DNA of 64,000 bases from Oceanococcus atlanticus (GTDB lineage Bacteria > Pseudomonadota > Gammaproteobacteria > Nevskiales > Oceanococcaceae). The notes under the pieces were generated by a model. The model ran no database searches and was not told the DNA's origin. It saw only the letters and a program-made list of their open reading frames with translations. The translations under genes and the position numbers were made by a program. Location: NCBI RefSeq assembly GCF_002088235.1, contig NZ_AQQV01000003.1, positions 372,001-436,000 on the forward strand, read 5' to 3'. Positions 7,447-17,900 of this stretch are shown here, piece by piece (the stretch's first letter is position 1; each line of letters opens with the position of its first letter).

Positions 7447-9056
7447 CAGTTTCTACGCAGCTCCCGCCAACTCAGACGTTGATCCCAGTCCGGCGCGCAG
7501 CGCCCTTCAACGAAAGGCCCGGGCGTTCCGCCGGTTGTCACCGGCGTACCCGCAAACAATCCGCCAAGCGCCGCCAGTATGTCGCCAAGCAAGGTGTCGA
7601 GAACCAGCTTGGTGGTGTTACAGACCAGGTCAAGCACACCACAGGTGAGCGGCGCCACAAGCACGTCAAGCAAAGTGCTGATCAAGGGGTTACCAAGCAG
7701 GCCGTTGAGGTCGGTCAGAATGCCCAGATCAAGCGCCAGTGGCAGGTAGGGCCCACCGAGGACATCAAATTCAGCGGTGCCGCTGGTATCAATGATTACC
7801 GGCGCCGTAAGCAAGCCGCTGCCAGTACCGCGCATCATGTAGCTGTCGTCTCCGGCGATGTCCGCAATGATGAAGGTGGAGGCCGAGGTATCGCTGTAGA
7901 TTTCGTAGCTGTCGTTGCCCGCGCCATCAACTATGAGTGCGGCATTCTCGGGCAGAATCGGGATCAATCCGGTGGGCCCAAGCAGCGGATCAGTCAAGCC
8001 GGTCACCAGATTGAGCAAACTGGTCAGGACCGGTAATCCTGTGATGGTGCCAATCAGAGCGCCAACCTGGCCATTCAAGATGCTTTGCGGGGTCGCCGTT
8101 GTATTGGTATTGATGCAGTACTCGTTGTCGATGCTGGTCTGCGAGAGCAGGGCGGTGTTGAGTATCGTAATGACCGTGCTGCCCGCATTGTCCAAGCCGA
8201 TGCGGCCAACTTTGAAATTGGTCAGAGATTCGAGCAGCCCGTGCACGTCATGGGTTACATCGCGCAGGACTTGTCCTGTGATATCGGCGCGGCTGACATC
8301 GGCAACGTCTGCAACAAGGAACGTGTCCTGACCGCCGTTGCCGTTGAAGTACACCGTCATATTGTCGCCGGTCGCAGGGCATGCCGTCGGGTCCCAGCCC
8401 TGAAAGGACAAGTCAATGTCCAAAACACCGGCATTGAGGCTTAGTTCAAGCAGACCCTCGCCCAGGGCAATGACGTCGTCACCGGGCGTTCCGGTGATGC
8501 TCAACACGGGCCGGAAGAGCTTGCGAAAGTGACTTTGCACGACGCTGCGCGACATCTCCGACGCACCGACGCCGCGTGCCGTGACACGGTAAATCGCACT
8601 GTTGTCGGCGCTGTCGTACGACAGTTGCTCAACAATGTACCTCGGCTGCTCGGCAACACCGTTCAAGCTGCCGTTGTAGGCGGTCGATCCGGCCCAGCTG
8701 GTGTCATCCCAAGGGTCGGGAATGCTCGCTGCGGTGCGTTCCCAGATGCGCACGATCGCGCCGTCCGCCGCGGTAACGTCGATGTAGCCGGCTGCCGGCG
8801 GGGCGACATCACTGTGACCACAGGCAAATGGCAGAACGGCCAATTGATCTTCGGCATGACGCAGCGCCGTCTCGGCCGCTTGAAAGGCCAGTTCATGGTC
8901 GCGCATGTTGCCGGCCATGGTCTCGTCCAGTGTGGTCATGGACATGGCGCTGATGCCGATAATTGCAAGAATGATCAGCATCATCATGCCAACCACCAAA
9001 GCGATACCTTTTTGCGCCTTGGGCTTGCCGCAGCGTGGTGGGATTTTGCGGTTCAT
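7446..9056 (-). CDS. pilX: PilX-like minor pilin with large C-terminal extension
   Basis: 536 aa, against roughly 150-200 for ordinary PilX. Residues 1-180 are a complete PilX: leader ending QKG^IALVVGMMMLIILAII (no Glu5, as usual for PilX), MAGNMRDHELAFQAAETALRHAE, and the terminal RVTARGVG strand. Residues 181-536 are extra. They contain ITGTPGDDVIALGEG, VYFNGNGGQDTFLV, LIVDGAGNDSYEIY and IADIAGDDSYMMRG, Gly/Asp-rich motifs resembling RTX-type calcium repeats, separated by hydrophobic Leu-rich stretches (340-370, 437-505), and Cys at 226, 314, 472, 479 and 520. pilY1, often adjacent to pilX, is not here. Overlaps pilW by 4 nt. Confidence 0.85.
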   Translation of the reverse strand: MNRKIPPRCGKPKAQKGIALVVGMMMLIILAIIGISAMSMTTLDETMAGNMRDHELAFQAAETALRHAEDQLAVLPFACGHSDVAPPAAGYIDVTAADGAIVRIWERTAASIPDPWDDTSWAGSTAYNGSLNGVAEQPRYIVEQLSYDSADNSAIYRVTARGVGASEMSRSVVQSHFRKLFRPVLSITGTPGDDVIALGEGLLELSLNAGVLDIDLSFQGWDPTACPATGDNMTVYFNGNGGQDTFLVADVADVSRADITGQVLRDVTHDVHGLLESLTNFKVGRIGLDNAGSTVITILNTALLSQTSIDNEYCINTNTTATPQSILNGQVGALIGTITGLPVLTSLLNLVTGLTDPLLGPTGLIPILPENAALIVDGAGNDSYEIYSDTSASTFIIADIAGDDSYMMRGTGSGLLTAPVIIDTSGTAEFDVLGGPYLPLALDLGILTDLNGLLGNPLISTLLDVLVAPLTCGVLDLVCNTTKLVLDTLLGDILAALGGLFAGTPVTTGGTPGPFVEGRCAPDWDQRLSWRELRRN

Positions 9057-10003
9057 GAGACACGGTTCCTGATGCTGACAACGGCTGAAAAGGCGCGGCG
9101 CATGTAACCATCCGAAGGTGTCATGGTCTGACCCCAGAAGGAAATCGGTGCAGGGGTTTGATCAACCACTTCGCGTTCGCTGCGAATCAGTAATCCCAGC
9201 TTGATATTGAGAACCTGCGACCAGCTCACGATGTCGTCGGCGTCGACGTAGGTGTCAGTGCTGTTGTCACCATTGCTGTCAACGCCGAAAGAGACCTGAA
9301 GGTTCTCAACCCCACGGACATACACGGTGCCGTTGCGCAATAGCGCGGGTGTGCCATCGGTGTCCTGTCCCAATGACCAGGTCACTTGCTCTATGCGATA
9401 GATCTCAGCGCCCTGGTCATAGGCTTTGGACAGGGTCGAGCGCACATTGCCGGGCACCATCGCGCCACCGGCATCATGCAGCAGTGCGCCGCTGATGTGT
9501 GGGCTGCTGCCATCGACCTGGAACGCATCCACGCTGTCGCAATCATTGACGACCACAACATCACCCTCTACCAATCCGCTGGTGGGACTGACGCTCAAGG
9601 CTGAGCTGGCCGAGGACATCGGCGCAAGCAGTTCAACAGGGTCCTGATTGGCCAGCACCAACGTCACGCTGTCGGAGCCAGCGGGTCCGTCGTTGTCTGA
9701 TCCGGCGATCGACGTAGCGGCCAGATCCAACCAGGTTGCCGATGCATTGAGCGCACTGATCAGCAGGCCGGCTTGGCTCTGACATCCCCAGAATCCGCTC
9801 ATACGCACATCAAATCCGATGCGATCCAGGGCCAAACGTGCGGTCTCCTGAATCTGTGAGCTGGCCTCGGTGGTGTGCATCGTACGCTTACTGCTCAGAT
9901 ACATGGTCAGGATCCCGCCTATCAATATCAGGCCGAGCACCATGCTGATCATCAGCTCGACCAGGCTGAAACCGGCGTTTTGGCGCGCGCAAGCAACGCT
10001 CAT
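9053..10003 (-). CDS. pilW: PilW minor type IV pilin
   Basis: 316 aa PilW. Prepilin site NAG^FSLVELMISMVLGLIL with Glu5 present; the helix continues to LTMYLSSKRTMHTTEASSQIQETARLALDRIGFDVRMSGFWGC, which is diagnostic of PilW. Near the C-terminus FGVDSNGDNSTDTYVDADDI is the Asp-rich segment commonly seen in this family. PilW belongs to the minor-pilin priming complex with FimU/FimT, PilV, PilX and PilE, assembled in the inner membrane after processing by PilD. It overlaps pilV and pilX by 4 nt each, so expression should be coupled. Confidence 0.92.
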   Translation of the reverse strand: MSVACARQNAGFSLVELMISMVLGLILIGGILTMYLSSKRTMHTTEASSQIQETARLALDRIGFDVRMSGFWGCQSQAGLLISALNASATWLDLAATSIAGSDNDGPAGSDSVTLVLANQDPVELLAPMSSASSALSVSPTSGLVEGDVVVVNDCDSVDAFQVDGSSPHISGALLHDAGGAMVPGNVRSTLSKAYDQGAEIYRIEQVTWSLGQDTDGTPALLRNGTVYVRGVENLQVSFGVDSNGDNSTDTYVDADDIVSWSQVLNIKLGLLIRSEREVVDQTPAPISFWGQTMTPSDGYMRRAFSAVVSIRNRVS

Positions 10004-10497
10004 GGCTGAAACTCAAGGGTGAAGCAGGACAAGGCTCCAAGATCTTCATCGACACAGTCGCTGCCGTGTCCGTCGTTGCGTTCGTCCTTCCACATCACGC
10101 GGATACGAAAAACGTCGCCGCCCTGACGTTCTACCGAGCCGCCACCCAGCGGTAAATCGCGGGCATTGGTGGTATTCCACTCGTGTATATCGAGTTGCGC
10201 AATTTGCTCGGGTGAACATCCATTCGTTGCACAACCCGGGTTGGCGGGGGTGGTGGATATGCTGTCGTAGGCGCCGGCCGCAACGCCGGCTTGATTGGCC
10301 CGGATGCGGTCAGCCAGATCGTAGGCCTGTATCACGGCCAGGGTGCGCAGGTGGGCGCTTTGATTCAGGCGCAAGCCGGTCACTTGCATGGACGCGGAGC
10401 CCATCAGGCCAATGCTGAACACCAGCAGAGTGATGAGGACTTCCAACAGGGTCATGCCGCCCTGCAAGCTCGGTGAGGAGGGGCGATGGGTCATCAT
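10000..10497 (-). CDS. pilV: PilV minor type IV pilin
   Basis: 165 aa PilV. Leader ends QGG^MTLLEVLITLLVFSIGLMG: the mature protein begins with Met rather than Phe and keeps Glu5. The following ASMQVTGLRLNQSAHLRTLAVIQAYDLADRIRANQAG is characteristic of PilV. The C-terminal region has VFRIRVMWKDE and paired cysteines. Two adjacent ATGs (10497 and 10494) can start it. It lies 5 nt after fimT and overlaps pilW. It acts as a minor pilin in initiating pilus assembly. Confidence 0.92.
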   Translation of the reverse strand: MMTHRPSSPSLQGGMTLLEVLITLLVFSIGLMGSASMQVTGLRLNQSAHLRTLAVIQAYDLADRIRANQAGVAAGAYDSISTTPANPGCATNGCSPEQIAQLDIHEWNTTNARDLPLGGGSVERQGGDVFRIRVMWKDERNDGHGSDCVDEDLGALSCFTLEFQP

Positions 10498-10502
10498 GAC
10501 GT

Positions 10503-11018
10503 TTAACCTGCGCTGCAGGCGTCCGCGTTGGCTGCATGCTGGGTGACGCGTATGCGTCCTATAACGCTCAGGTCAATCGCACGTGCGCCACCACGATCGC
10601 GTTGCTCACAGAGCATGAATTGACCCGCTGCACTCGGTTCACCGAGCGCATTGAATGCCACTGAGGTGGCAAGCCCGGAGGAACCCGTCAGCGTTCTGGG
10701 GCCTTCCAGTGGTGGGGCCTCAAACAGGGTTGTGCCTTCGCTGGTTACCACCAGCCAGCCGGATTCCCAGCCACCGGCATCGGTGGCACACGCATTTGAG
10801 TGCTCAGCCACCCGGCACACCGAGACAGACGCCCCGCGCTTGACCGCTTCGCTACGTGCCAAACGCAGCGCGCCTACCAAGGTGTTGGTCTGACTGGAAA
10901 GTCGATTGGTTTCCAGGGTCTGGGTCAGCCCCGGCACGCCAAGTGTGAATGTTATCGCTGCAATGACCATGGCGAATATTGATTCCATCAGCGTGAATCC
11001 TCGCGCTCTGGAAGGCAT
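10503..11018 (-). CDS. FimT/FimU-like (GspH family) pseudopilin
   Basis: First gene of the minor-pilin operon. With the ATG at 11018 the protein has 171 aa and a canonical 7-residue leader, MPSRARG^FTLMESIFAMVIAAITFTLGVP. An upstream ATG at 11054 would lengthen the leader to 19 residues. The GspH/FimT domain shows TNTLVGALRLARSEAVKRGASVSVC and the usual GW..GW-type strand (WESGWLV). Members sit at the base of the priming complex; some FimT proteins bind DNA during competence. FimT versus FimU cannot be decided by eye. No promoter is obvious in the 94-nt gap upstream. Confidence 0.88.
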   Translation of the reverse strand: MPSRARGFTLMESIFAMVIAAITFTLGVPGLTQTLETNRLSSQTNTLVGALRLARSEAVKRGASVSVCRVAEHSNACATDAGGWESGWLVVTSEGTTLFEAPPLEGPRTLTGSSGLATSVAFNALGEPSAAGQFMLCEQRDRGGARAIDLSVIGRIRVTQHAANADACSAG

Positions 11019-11148
11019 GGCAATCGCTTTCGTAGCAGCCAGTCGTGACGTCATGTCGTGTACCTGGAATCAGTGTGATTTCACCGTATCCAGTGCGACA
11101 TGAGGAAATTGTAAAGTTATGACTTTGGGGATAGCCCGGAGGTCACTT

Positions 11149-14100
11149 TTACTGATCAGAGAACGGCTTGCGACTCACCGCAGCAACCGCGTCACCTTGT
11201 GCATAGTGAATGCCAATTTTCTGCACCAGTTTGAGCAGATTCTCGGAATGAACCTGCGTCACCATGCTTTGTTTGCCCAAGGTATAAACAATGCGATGCA
11301 GGGACTCGGTGGCCAGTCGCTCCACCGCGTCGGTGTCGATCTGGCGTGTCAGCAGGGGATCGAAGCGCACCAGCTGCACCGGCAATTGTTTGATCAGCTC
11401 GTAACTGCCCGGGCGCGTTGATACACCCGACAGGCTGAGTCGGCACCCCACCTGGCTCATGGTGTGGCAGAACGATCGCACGCTGCTGATTTGTCCCTGA
11501 ACATCATTTTCATTGAGGTCAAAGCAGATTTTGTCGGGTTTCACACCACTGGATTTCAGATGTTCAAATAGAAAATCCAGAAAATGTGGCGATTGCATGC
11601 TGCGAACGGACAATGGGATGCTGCAAAACGCCATCGTAGCCAGCGTATCGGCGTCCTGCGCCAGTTGATTGAGCATGCGCGCAACCATCCAGCGATCGAG
11701 CTGCTGGACCAGATCATGTCGCGCTGCGATCGGCATAAACGAGGCCGCGGGTAGCTCAACGCCTTCGTCGTCCTCAAAAGACAACACGGTATCAAAGGCC
11801 TGTGTGGCTTCGTTGTTCTGTTGCAGGGGCTGTATTTTCTGGGTGGACAGCCGGAAGCGGTCCTGTGCCAACCCTTGGGTTAAGGCTGCGAGCCAACTGC
11901 GTTCATCGCGCAATGGCTGACGCCGTGTTTGAATTTGCGAGGCTGATACGCGTCCACCGCCCTGTTGCTGAGCCTGCTGTGACAGTTCGCTGGCCTGACG
12001 CAGCACGTCAACTGCGCGGCCACTTTGTCCGCTGACATGAACCAGCCCGATACTCACGCTCGCCGCATGCTGCTGATCGGCGTGCTCGAATTTCCAACTG
12101 CTGATGTCGGCTCGCAACAGTTCCGCGACCACTTGCGCCTCAGCCGGATCAGCGGTGTTGAGCAGGACCGCAAATTTGTCATCGTGTAGACGATAAACCG
12201 GATTGGGCTCGCCAACATCGCTTTGTATAAGCCGGCTGAGCTGACGCAAAAATTCATCACCTGCAGCTTTGCCGCTGGTCTTGTTTAGCGTGCTCATCCG
12301 GTCAACATCAAGATAGAGCAGGGCGAAGGTGGTGTTGTCTGTTTTGGCCGCTTCACAACGCGCCTGAAGCTCTGCTTCGAAGGCCAGGCGACTCAAGCAA
12401 CCTGTCAAAGCATCACGTTCAGTTGCTGCCGGATTGTTGTCTTCACGCGTAGCTTTGCCGCGACGGGTCGCGTGGAGTACCAGAACCATCGCCGCGCTGT
12501 TGTCCGGGCCAGCCTGCAACACGCGGCGGCTGATCGCAACGGGCCAATTGCGCTGCTGGGCGTCGCGCACGGTTGCAAACAGGGGCGGCTCATCTCGCTG
12601 AGAGACGTTCGTGGCGGCTTGAGCCAAATGCCCGAGCGGACGTTTGCCACGCCGATCGAGCACGTTGAAGGTCTTATCGAAGGGGCGGTTTTGCGCTTGC
12701 GCAAGGTTATGACCGCACAGTGTTTCAGCGGCACGATTCAGGTATTGAATCTGCCCATCGGCATTGGCGACCACGACAGCATCGGGCAAGGCATCGACCA
12801 CCGCCCAGCCCGCATCATCATCGCGTGACGCCGAGCGTGCCTGCTGAGCGGCCTGAAAACCTGCATCACGTTTGAGCAACTCGCGCACACGCGCGTGCCG
12901 AAGGTTCAGAAGCTGGCTTAGAACAACAAACTCAGCACTACCACCAACCTCGACCGGCGTATCGTCTGCGCTGCTGTCAAGCTGGCGGATCAGCCGCCGC
13001 AATGGTGTGATCGACAGTCGCGTGGTCAGCAAGTGGTAGAGCAACACCGCGCATGCCAGCAGGCCAAGGCTGGCCAGCAAGGCCATCCAAAGGCTGCGCG
13101 GCAAACCCGCCCACTGCGCCTGGCTGTCACCAAGGATCAGCAGTGTTTTGCCACCCCCCAACTCATACCGGGTGGTGTCGCCGATGCGCATGCCCGCTAT
13201 GACATTGTTGCTGTCGTCCAGGCCAGCCAAGCCGACATCAGTCAAGGTTTGTTCCAATTTCTCCTGGCTCAGGCTGTCATCAAGCTTCGCCAGCGCGGCG
13301 ATGCGCGTGTCCCAGTCAGCAACAAGGCTGCGTGCCTGGAGCTTGCGCTGTTCGGCGTCGCGCTTGAGTGCTTGGGCGGCAGCAGCCAGGCGTGCATCAA
13401 CGCCGCTTGGCTGAGTGAGCGCTACGCCGGCCTTGAGCCCCGGTAAGTTGGTAGCCAATACCCGAGCATCGGTGCCCACAAGTACAAATTCGCCGGTTGA
13501 GGGCTGTTTGAGCGCAGCCGGCATCAGCGTCGGATCAAGCAGTACCGCGCTGACCCCGACCAACCGCTCACCACGGCGCAACGGGATCAGGCAAGCCATG
13601 ACATCCCGGTCCAGATACGTTTCGCGATACACGCCGGACCAGAAGCAGCCACGGTGCCGGTGAGATTGCAGTGCGAGCAGCCAGATGCCGGTGTCTTGTT
13701 CAACCGATGAAACCATGACTTGTCCAACGGGTTCTGAAGTCTCCGCGGACGCCGTGTTGCTCAATTGCCAGTAAATAGAGCTGATGCGCTGAGGCAGAGG
13801 CTCATTGATGTCAGGCGCGCAAACATCAAGCCAGTCGCCAGATGAACCGCAGCGCTTGGCTGCGCTGAAATAGCGAGGATCAACCCACAGAGCGGCGCCT
13901 ACAATGGCTTGGCTTTGTTGCGCATTCGCCAATATAGCTCGGCCCACGGCCATGCTTCTGTTGCGCTCTCCCCATACGCTGTCCACGGCCGCATTCAATG
14001 CGACGCTGAGGTTTTGAGCCCCCTCAAAAGCGGCTTGAAACGATGCGCGCAGCACGTGTGCTTGCTCTTGCTCCAAGGCTTCATGAGTTTGCTGGAGCGG

Positions 14101-14247
14101 GGCATACAGCAGCTGCATGTTGACCAGCACTGCGGCACCGCCAACCAATGCGATAAGGCTGAGGTTACGTGCGAGCACACTGAAGCGCAGGCTGCGCAGA
14201 CCGGGCAGTTTGACACTGCTATGAGGAGGATTTTCGAGTGCACTCAT
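11149..14247 (-). CDS. Membrane PAS-GGDEF-EAL protein with degenerate catalytic motifs
   Basis: 1032 aa. Membrane segment about 24-48, a ~330-residue periplasmic sensor region, second membrane segment about 386-408, HAMP-like linker (TPLRRLIRQLD), PAS (483-590, VVDALPDAVVVANADGQIQYLN), GGDEF-like (610-720) and EAL-like (770-1032). The GGDEF loop reads RLHDDKF. The EAL motif is replaced by DTVL, the metal-binding DDFG by SGVS, and the ExT-like site reads DLNEND. It is therefore unlikely to make or cleave c-di-GMP and more likely senses it, as FimX and LapD do. It lies just upstream of the pilin operon on the same strand, which suggests control of pilus function. Confidence 0.88.
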   Translation of the reverse strand: MSALENPPHSSVKLPGLRSLRFSVLARNLSLIALVGGAAVLVNMQLLYAPLQQTHEALEQEQAHVLRASFQAAFEGAQNLSVALNAAVDSVWGERNRSMAVGRAILANAQQSQAIVGAALWVDPRYFSAAKRCGSSGDWLDVCAPDINEPLPQRISSIYWQLSNTASAETSEPVGQVMVSSVEQDTGIWLLALQSHRHRGCFWSGVYRETYLDRDVMACLIPLRRGERLVGVSAVLLDPTLMPAALKQPSTGEFVLVGTDARVLATNLPGLKAGVALTQPSGVDARLAAAAQALKRDAEQRKLQARSLVADWDTRIAALAKLDDSLSQEKLEQTLTDVGLAGLDDSNNVIAGMRIGDTTRYELGGGKTLLILGDSQAQWAGLPRSLWMALLASLGLLACAVLLYHLLTTRLSITPLRRLIRQLDSSADDTPVEVGGSAEFVVLSQLLNLRHARVRELLKRDAGFQAAQQARSASRDDDAGWAVVDALPDAVVVANADGQIQYLNRAAETLCGHNLAQAQNRPFDKTFNVLDRRGKRPLGHLAQAATNVSQRDEPPLFATVRDAQQRNWPVAISRRVLQAGPDNSAAMVLVLHATRRGKATREDNNPAATERDALTGCLSRLAFEAELQARCEAAKTDNTTFALLYLDVDRMSTLNKTSGKAAGDEFLRQLSRLIQSDVGEPNPVYRLHDDKFAVLLNTADPAEAQVVAELLRADISSWKFEHADQQHAASVSIGLVHVSGQSGRAVDVLRQASELSQQAQQQGGGRVSASQIQTRRQPLRDERSWLAALTQGLAQDRFRLSTQKIQPLQQNNEATQAFDTVLSFEDDEGVELPAASFMPIAARHDLVQQLDRWMVARMLNQLAQDADTLATMAFCSIPLSVRSMQSPHFLDFLFEHLKSSGVKPDKICFDLNENDVQGQISSVRSFCHTMSQVGCRLSLSGVSTRPGSYELIKQLPVQLVRFDPLLTRQIDTDAVERLATESLHRIVYTLGKQSMVTQVHSENLLKLVQKIGIHYAQGDAVAAVSRKPFSDQ

Positions 14248-14330
14248 GGCGTAACGTTAGCAATTTCGTGCCGACACCATAAGCACCCGCGCCCAAAGCA
14301 CGCACATGGCTCTGCCAGAGGGCTTTTGAA

Positions 14331-14927
14331 TTAAGAGTTCAGCTCACTGAAACGTCGGAGGTCACGCTCAAATTCAGCTTCGAGTTTGTTGCGCTCTGCG
14401 CGCATTGCATCCAGCGCAGCCTGACTGCTGCGCACCACGGTTTCATGCTCCAGCAACTGATTTTGCGCTTGTGCCGACACCGTTTGGCCGGCGCGCAAGG
14501 TTTGCTCGATACGCTCACGCATTGTGCTCAGCGCGTCTTGGCTCTGCGCCAGAGCGCGTTCCGCAATGGCAAGGCGTGCATCGAGCACTGCAAGCTGTTC
14601 GTTGCGACGAGCTACGATTTCGTCGGTGTTGGCGTAACGACTAAGCAACTGCTCATCCTGGCGGCGTTGCGCCTCCTTGCTTTGAGCATCAGCGGCTTGT
14701 CGGATTGTCTCATCCGCCGCGTCTTCCGAAGGGGTGCCCAGTATGCTGACCACACCGTGCTCATCGACAACCTCGATATCCGTCTGGGTGTGTTTAGCCG
14801 GCAGGTGATCGCTGTAATGAACTTGGCCTTGCTGGTCGACCCAACGGTAGGTCTTTGCCGCGCTAGGCTGTGCACTCATCACAGCCAACGCAGCCCCACA
14901 CAACAGGTGGGCAAAACCGATACGCAT
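14331..14927 (-). CDS. DUF4124 exported protein with coiled coil
   Basis: 198 aa from the ATG at 14927; an upstream ATG at 14954 adds nine polar residues before the signal peptide. Signal peptide RIGFAHLLCGAALAVMSAQPSAA, then the DUF4124 domain (KTYRWVDQQGQVHYSDHLP), a short beta unit common in gammaproteobacterial envelope proteins of unknown function. From about residue 75 to the end it is a long charged helix with heptad-like Leu/Ala spacing, predicted to be a coiled coil, ending RRFSELNS. It stands between mfd and the GGDEF-EAL gene on the same strand. No specific function can be assigned. Confidence 0.78.
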   Translation of the reverse strand: MRIGFAHLLCGAALAVMSAQPSAAKTYRWVDQQGQVHYSDHLPAKHTQTDIEVVDEHGVVSILGTPSEDAADETIRQAADAQSKEAQRRQDEQLLSRYANTDEIVARRNEQLAVLDARLAIAERALAQSQDALSTMRERIEQTLRAGQTVSAQAQNQLLEHETVVRSSQAALDAMRAERNKLEAEFERDLRRFSELNS

Positions 14928-14971
14928 CCATGCATTCCGTATTTCTGAATGCATCGATGATAGCGCATCAA

Positions 14972-17900
14972 TCAGCCAGGTGTGGGGCCGCTCAGTGCCG
15001 TCAGTACGCTTACAATCGCCTCACGCCGGTCGCTCAGTTTAAGCATGGTGAGCTGGATATCCAGACGTTTGTCGCCATGCAGGCGGTACAGCCTGGGGTT
15101 GGACTGAATCAGGCCTATGACACGCTCTGGGTCGATCGCATCCGGATTGCCGAAATGCAACCGCGCGCCCTCATCCATGGCCTCAATGCGAGCCAGTTGC
15201 AGCGGCTCTGCAGCGACCCGAACAGCATGCACCACGAACAGGTTCTCGCTGGCCTCCGGCGGGAGGCCAAAGCGGTCGATCAGTTCAATCTTGAGTTCGT
15301 CAAGTTCAGCGGCCGTGGTGGTGTTGTTGATGCGCTTGTACAACACCAGACGAGTATTCACGTCAGGGATGTAGTCATCCGGCAGCAGGGCAGCAACGCC
15401 AAGATCAACCTCCACGCCCGCACCGTCATCCAGACCCACGTCTGGGATTTCACCGCGCTTGAGCGCGCGCACGGCGCGATTGAGCATGTCGGTGTACAAG
15501 GTGAAACCGATTTCCTGAATCTGGCCGCTTTGCTCTTCGCCCAGCAGTTCGCCGGCACCGCGTATTTCCAGATCATGGGTGGCCAGCTGGAAACCGGCGC
15601 CAAGCTCACCCATGGCCTCAATCGCGGCCAAACGCTGTTCTGCATCCTTGGTCAGCTGACGCTTGTCCGGCACCAACAGATAGGCGTAAGCGCGGTGGTG
15701 TGAACGCCCGACACGCCCACGCAACTGGTGCAACTGGGCCAGTCCCAGATGATCCGCCCGGTTGATGATGATGGTGTTGGCGTTGGGGATGTCGATGCCC
15801 GATTCGATAATGGTGGTAGCGACCAGCAGATTGAAGCGGTTGTGATAGAAATCCAGCATCACCTGCTCAAGTTCGCGCTCATTCATCTGCCCATGGGCCA
15901 CCGCGACGCGGGCTTCCGGCACGATCTCACGCACCTCATCGGCAATGCGCTGTATGTCCTGCACGCGGTTGTGCAGAAAATAGATCTGGCCGCCACGCTT
16001 AAGCTCGCGCTGGCAAGCCTCGCGGATGACCGCATTTTCCCATTCGCTGACAAAGGTTTTGATCGCCAGCCGGCGGGTTGGCGGTGTGGCGATGATCGAC
16101 AGATCACGCAGTCCGCTCATGCTCATATTGAGCGTGCGCGGGATCGGTGTAGCGGTCAGCGTGAGCATGTCGACCTCGGCCCGCAACGCTTTCATGCGCT
16201 CTTTGTGGCGCACCCCGAAGCGCTGTTCCTCGTCGATGATGACCAGGCCCAGATCCTTGAATTTGACGTCTTTCTGGAGCAGCCGGTGGGTGCCGATCAC
16301 GATGTCGACCTGACCGTCGGCGAGCTGAGCGAGCAGGCCGTCCTGCTGCTTGGCTGATTTCAGCCGCGACAGCCCCTCCACGCGGATCGGCCAATCGGCA
16401 AAACGATCCAGAAAAGTCTGCAGATGCTGGCGCGCGAGCAGGGTGGTGGGCACCAGGACGCAGACCTGACGCCCGGCCTGAGCGGCGACAAAGGCGGCGC
16501 GCAAAGCGACTTCAGTCTTGCCGAAGCCGACATCGCCGCAAACCACCCGGTCCATGGGCTGGGCCCGGGCCATGTCGCCCAGCACATCGCCAATGGCCTG
16601 GGCCTGATCTTCGGTCTCGGTGAACGGAAACCCGCTGGCAAAGCGTTCGTACTCGTAGATGTCGGCTTCGGTTTCGCGCCCCTGGCGCGCCGCGCGTCGG
16701 GCCTGAATCTCGAGCAGCTCTGCGGCCACATCGCGGATACGTTTGGCGGCTTTTTCGCGGGTCTTTTTCCAGCGGTCAGAACCCAGCCCATGCAACGGCG
16801 GATGTTCCGAATCGCCACCGGTATAGCGGTGCACCAGATTCAGACTGGTGACCGGCACGTAGATGCGGTCGCCGCCCTTGTATTCGAGGGTCAGAAATTC
16901 CTGCTCGAGATTGCCGACATCCAGCTTGCTCAAGCCCTGGTACAAACCCACACCATGATCGCGGTGCACCACCGGCATGCCGATGGACAGGTCATTGAGA
17001 TCTTTGAGCAGGGATTCGGCATCGCGGCCGGCCTTGCGCTTGCGGCGTACCGGCGGGCGAGGGCCGAACAGATCACCCTCGGTCACAACCCGGATTGCAC
17101 CGTCCTTGAGGCTGCAGCCGCGCTCAAGATTGCCGGCGGTGAGGCCGTAGCGGTTACGCGCCGCAATAAAATCCGCCCAGCTGTCCTGACGCTTGGCGGT
17201 AATGCCATGCTCGCCAAGCACCTCCGCCAGCTTTTCGCGACGGCCGGCGGAGGCGGCCACAAAAAGGACCCGCTCGGCAGACTCGATGGCCTCGAGCACG
17301 CGTTTGGGGTGCTCCGCTGACACCGTCTGGGCGCTGATCTCAAGCGCTGCAGCAGGTGCCGCGGCCTCGGCGCGGTGCGCCGCGAAGCCGGCCATGGCCT
17401 CGCGCGCCTGTTGCGGTGACAGAAAAACCTCTTGCGGCGCCAGCAAGGGGCGCTCGATATCGTGCCCGCGTTCGTCATGCCGCGAGATGATCTGATCCCA
17501 ATGCTGCTGCAAGGCGCTGTCGTCGCAGCACAGACTGACCATGCATGTTTCAGGTAGATAATCGAACAGCGTGGCGGTGCTGTCGAAGAACAGCGGCAGG
17601 TAATACTCGATGCCGCCAGGCGCCACGCCCTTGCTGATATCGGCATAGATGCGGCTACGGTGAATGTCGCCGGGGAAACGCGTGCGGTAGCGTTCCCGGA
17701 AGTGCTCGATGGCGCTCTTGTCGAGTGGCACTTCACGCGTCGGCAGCAGGCGAATGGCCTCGATCTTGTCGCTGGAACGCTGGGTGTCCGGGTCGAACAG
17801 GCGGATGCTGTCGACCTCGTCATCGAACAGGTCGATACGAAACGCCGAGCGCTCCCCCATCGGGAAGATATCCAGGATGGAGCCGCGCACCGCGTATTCA

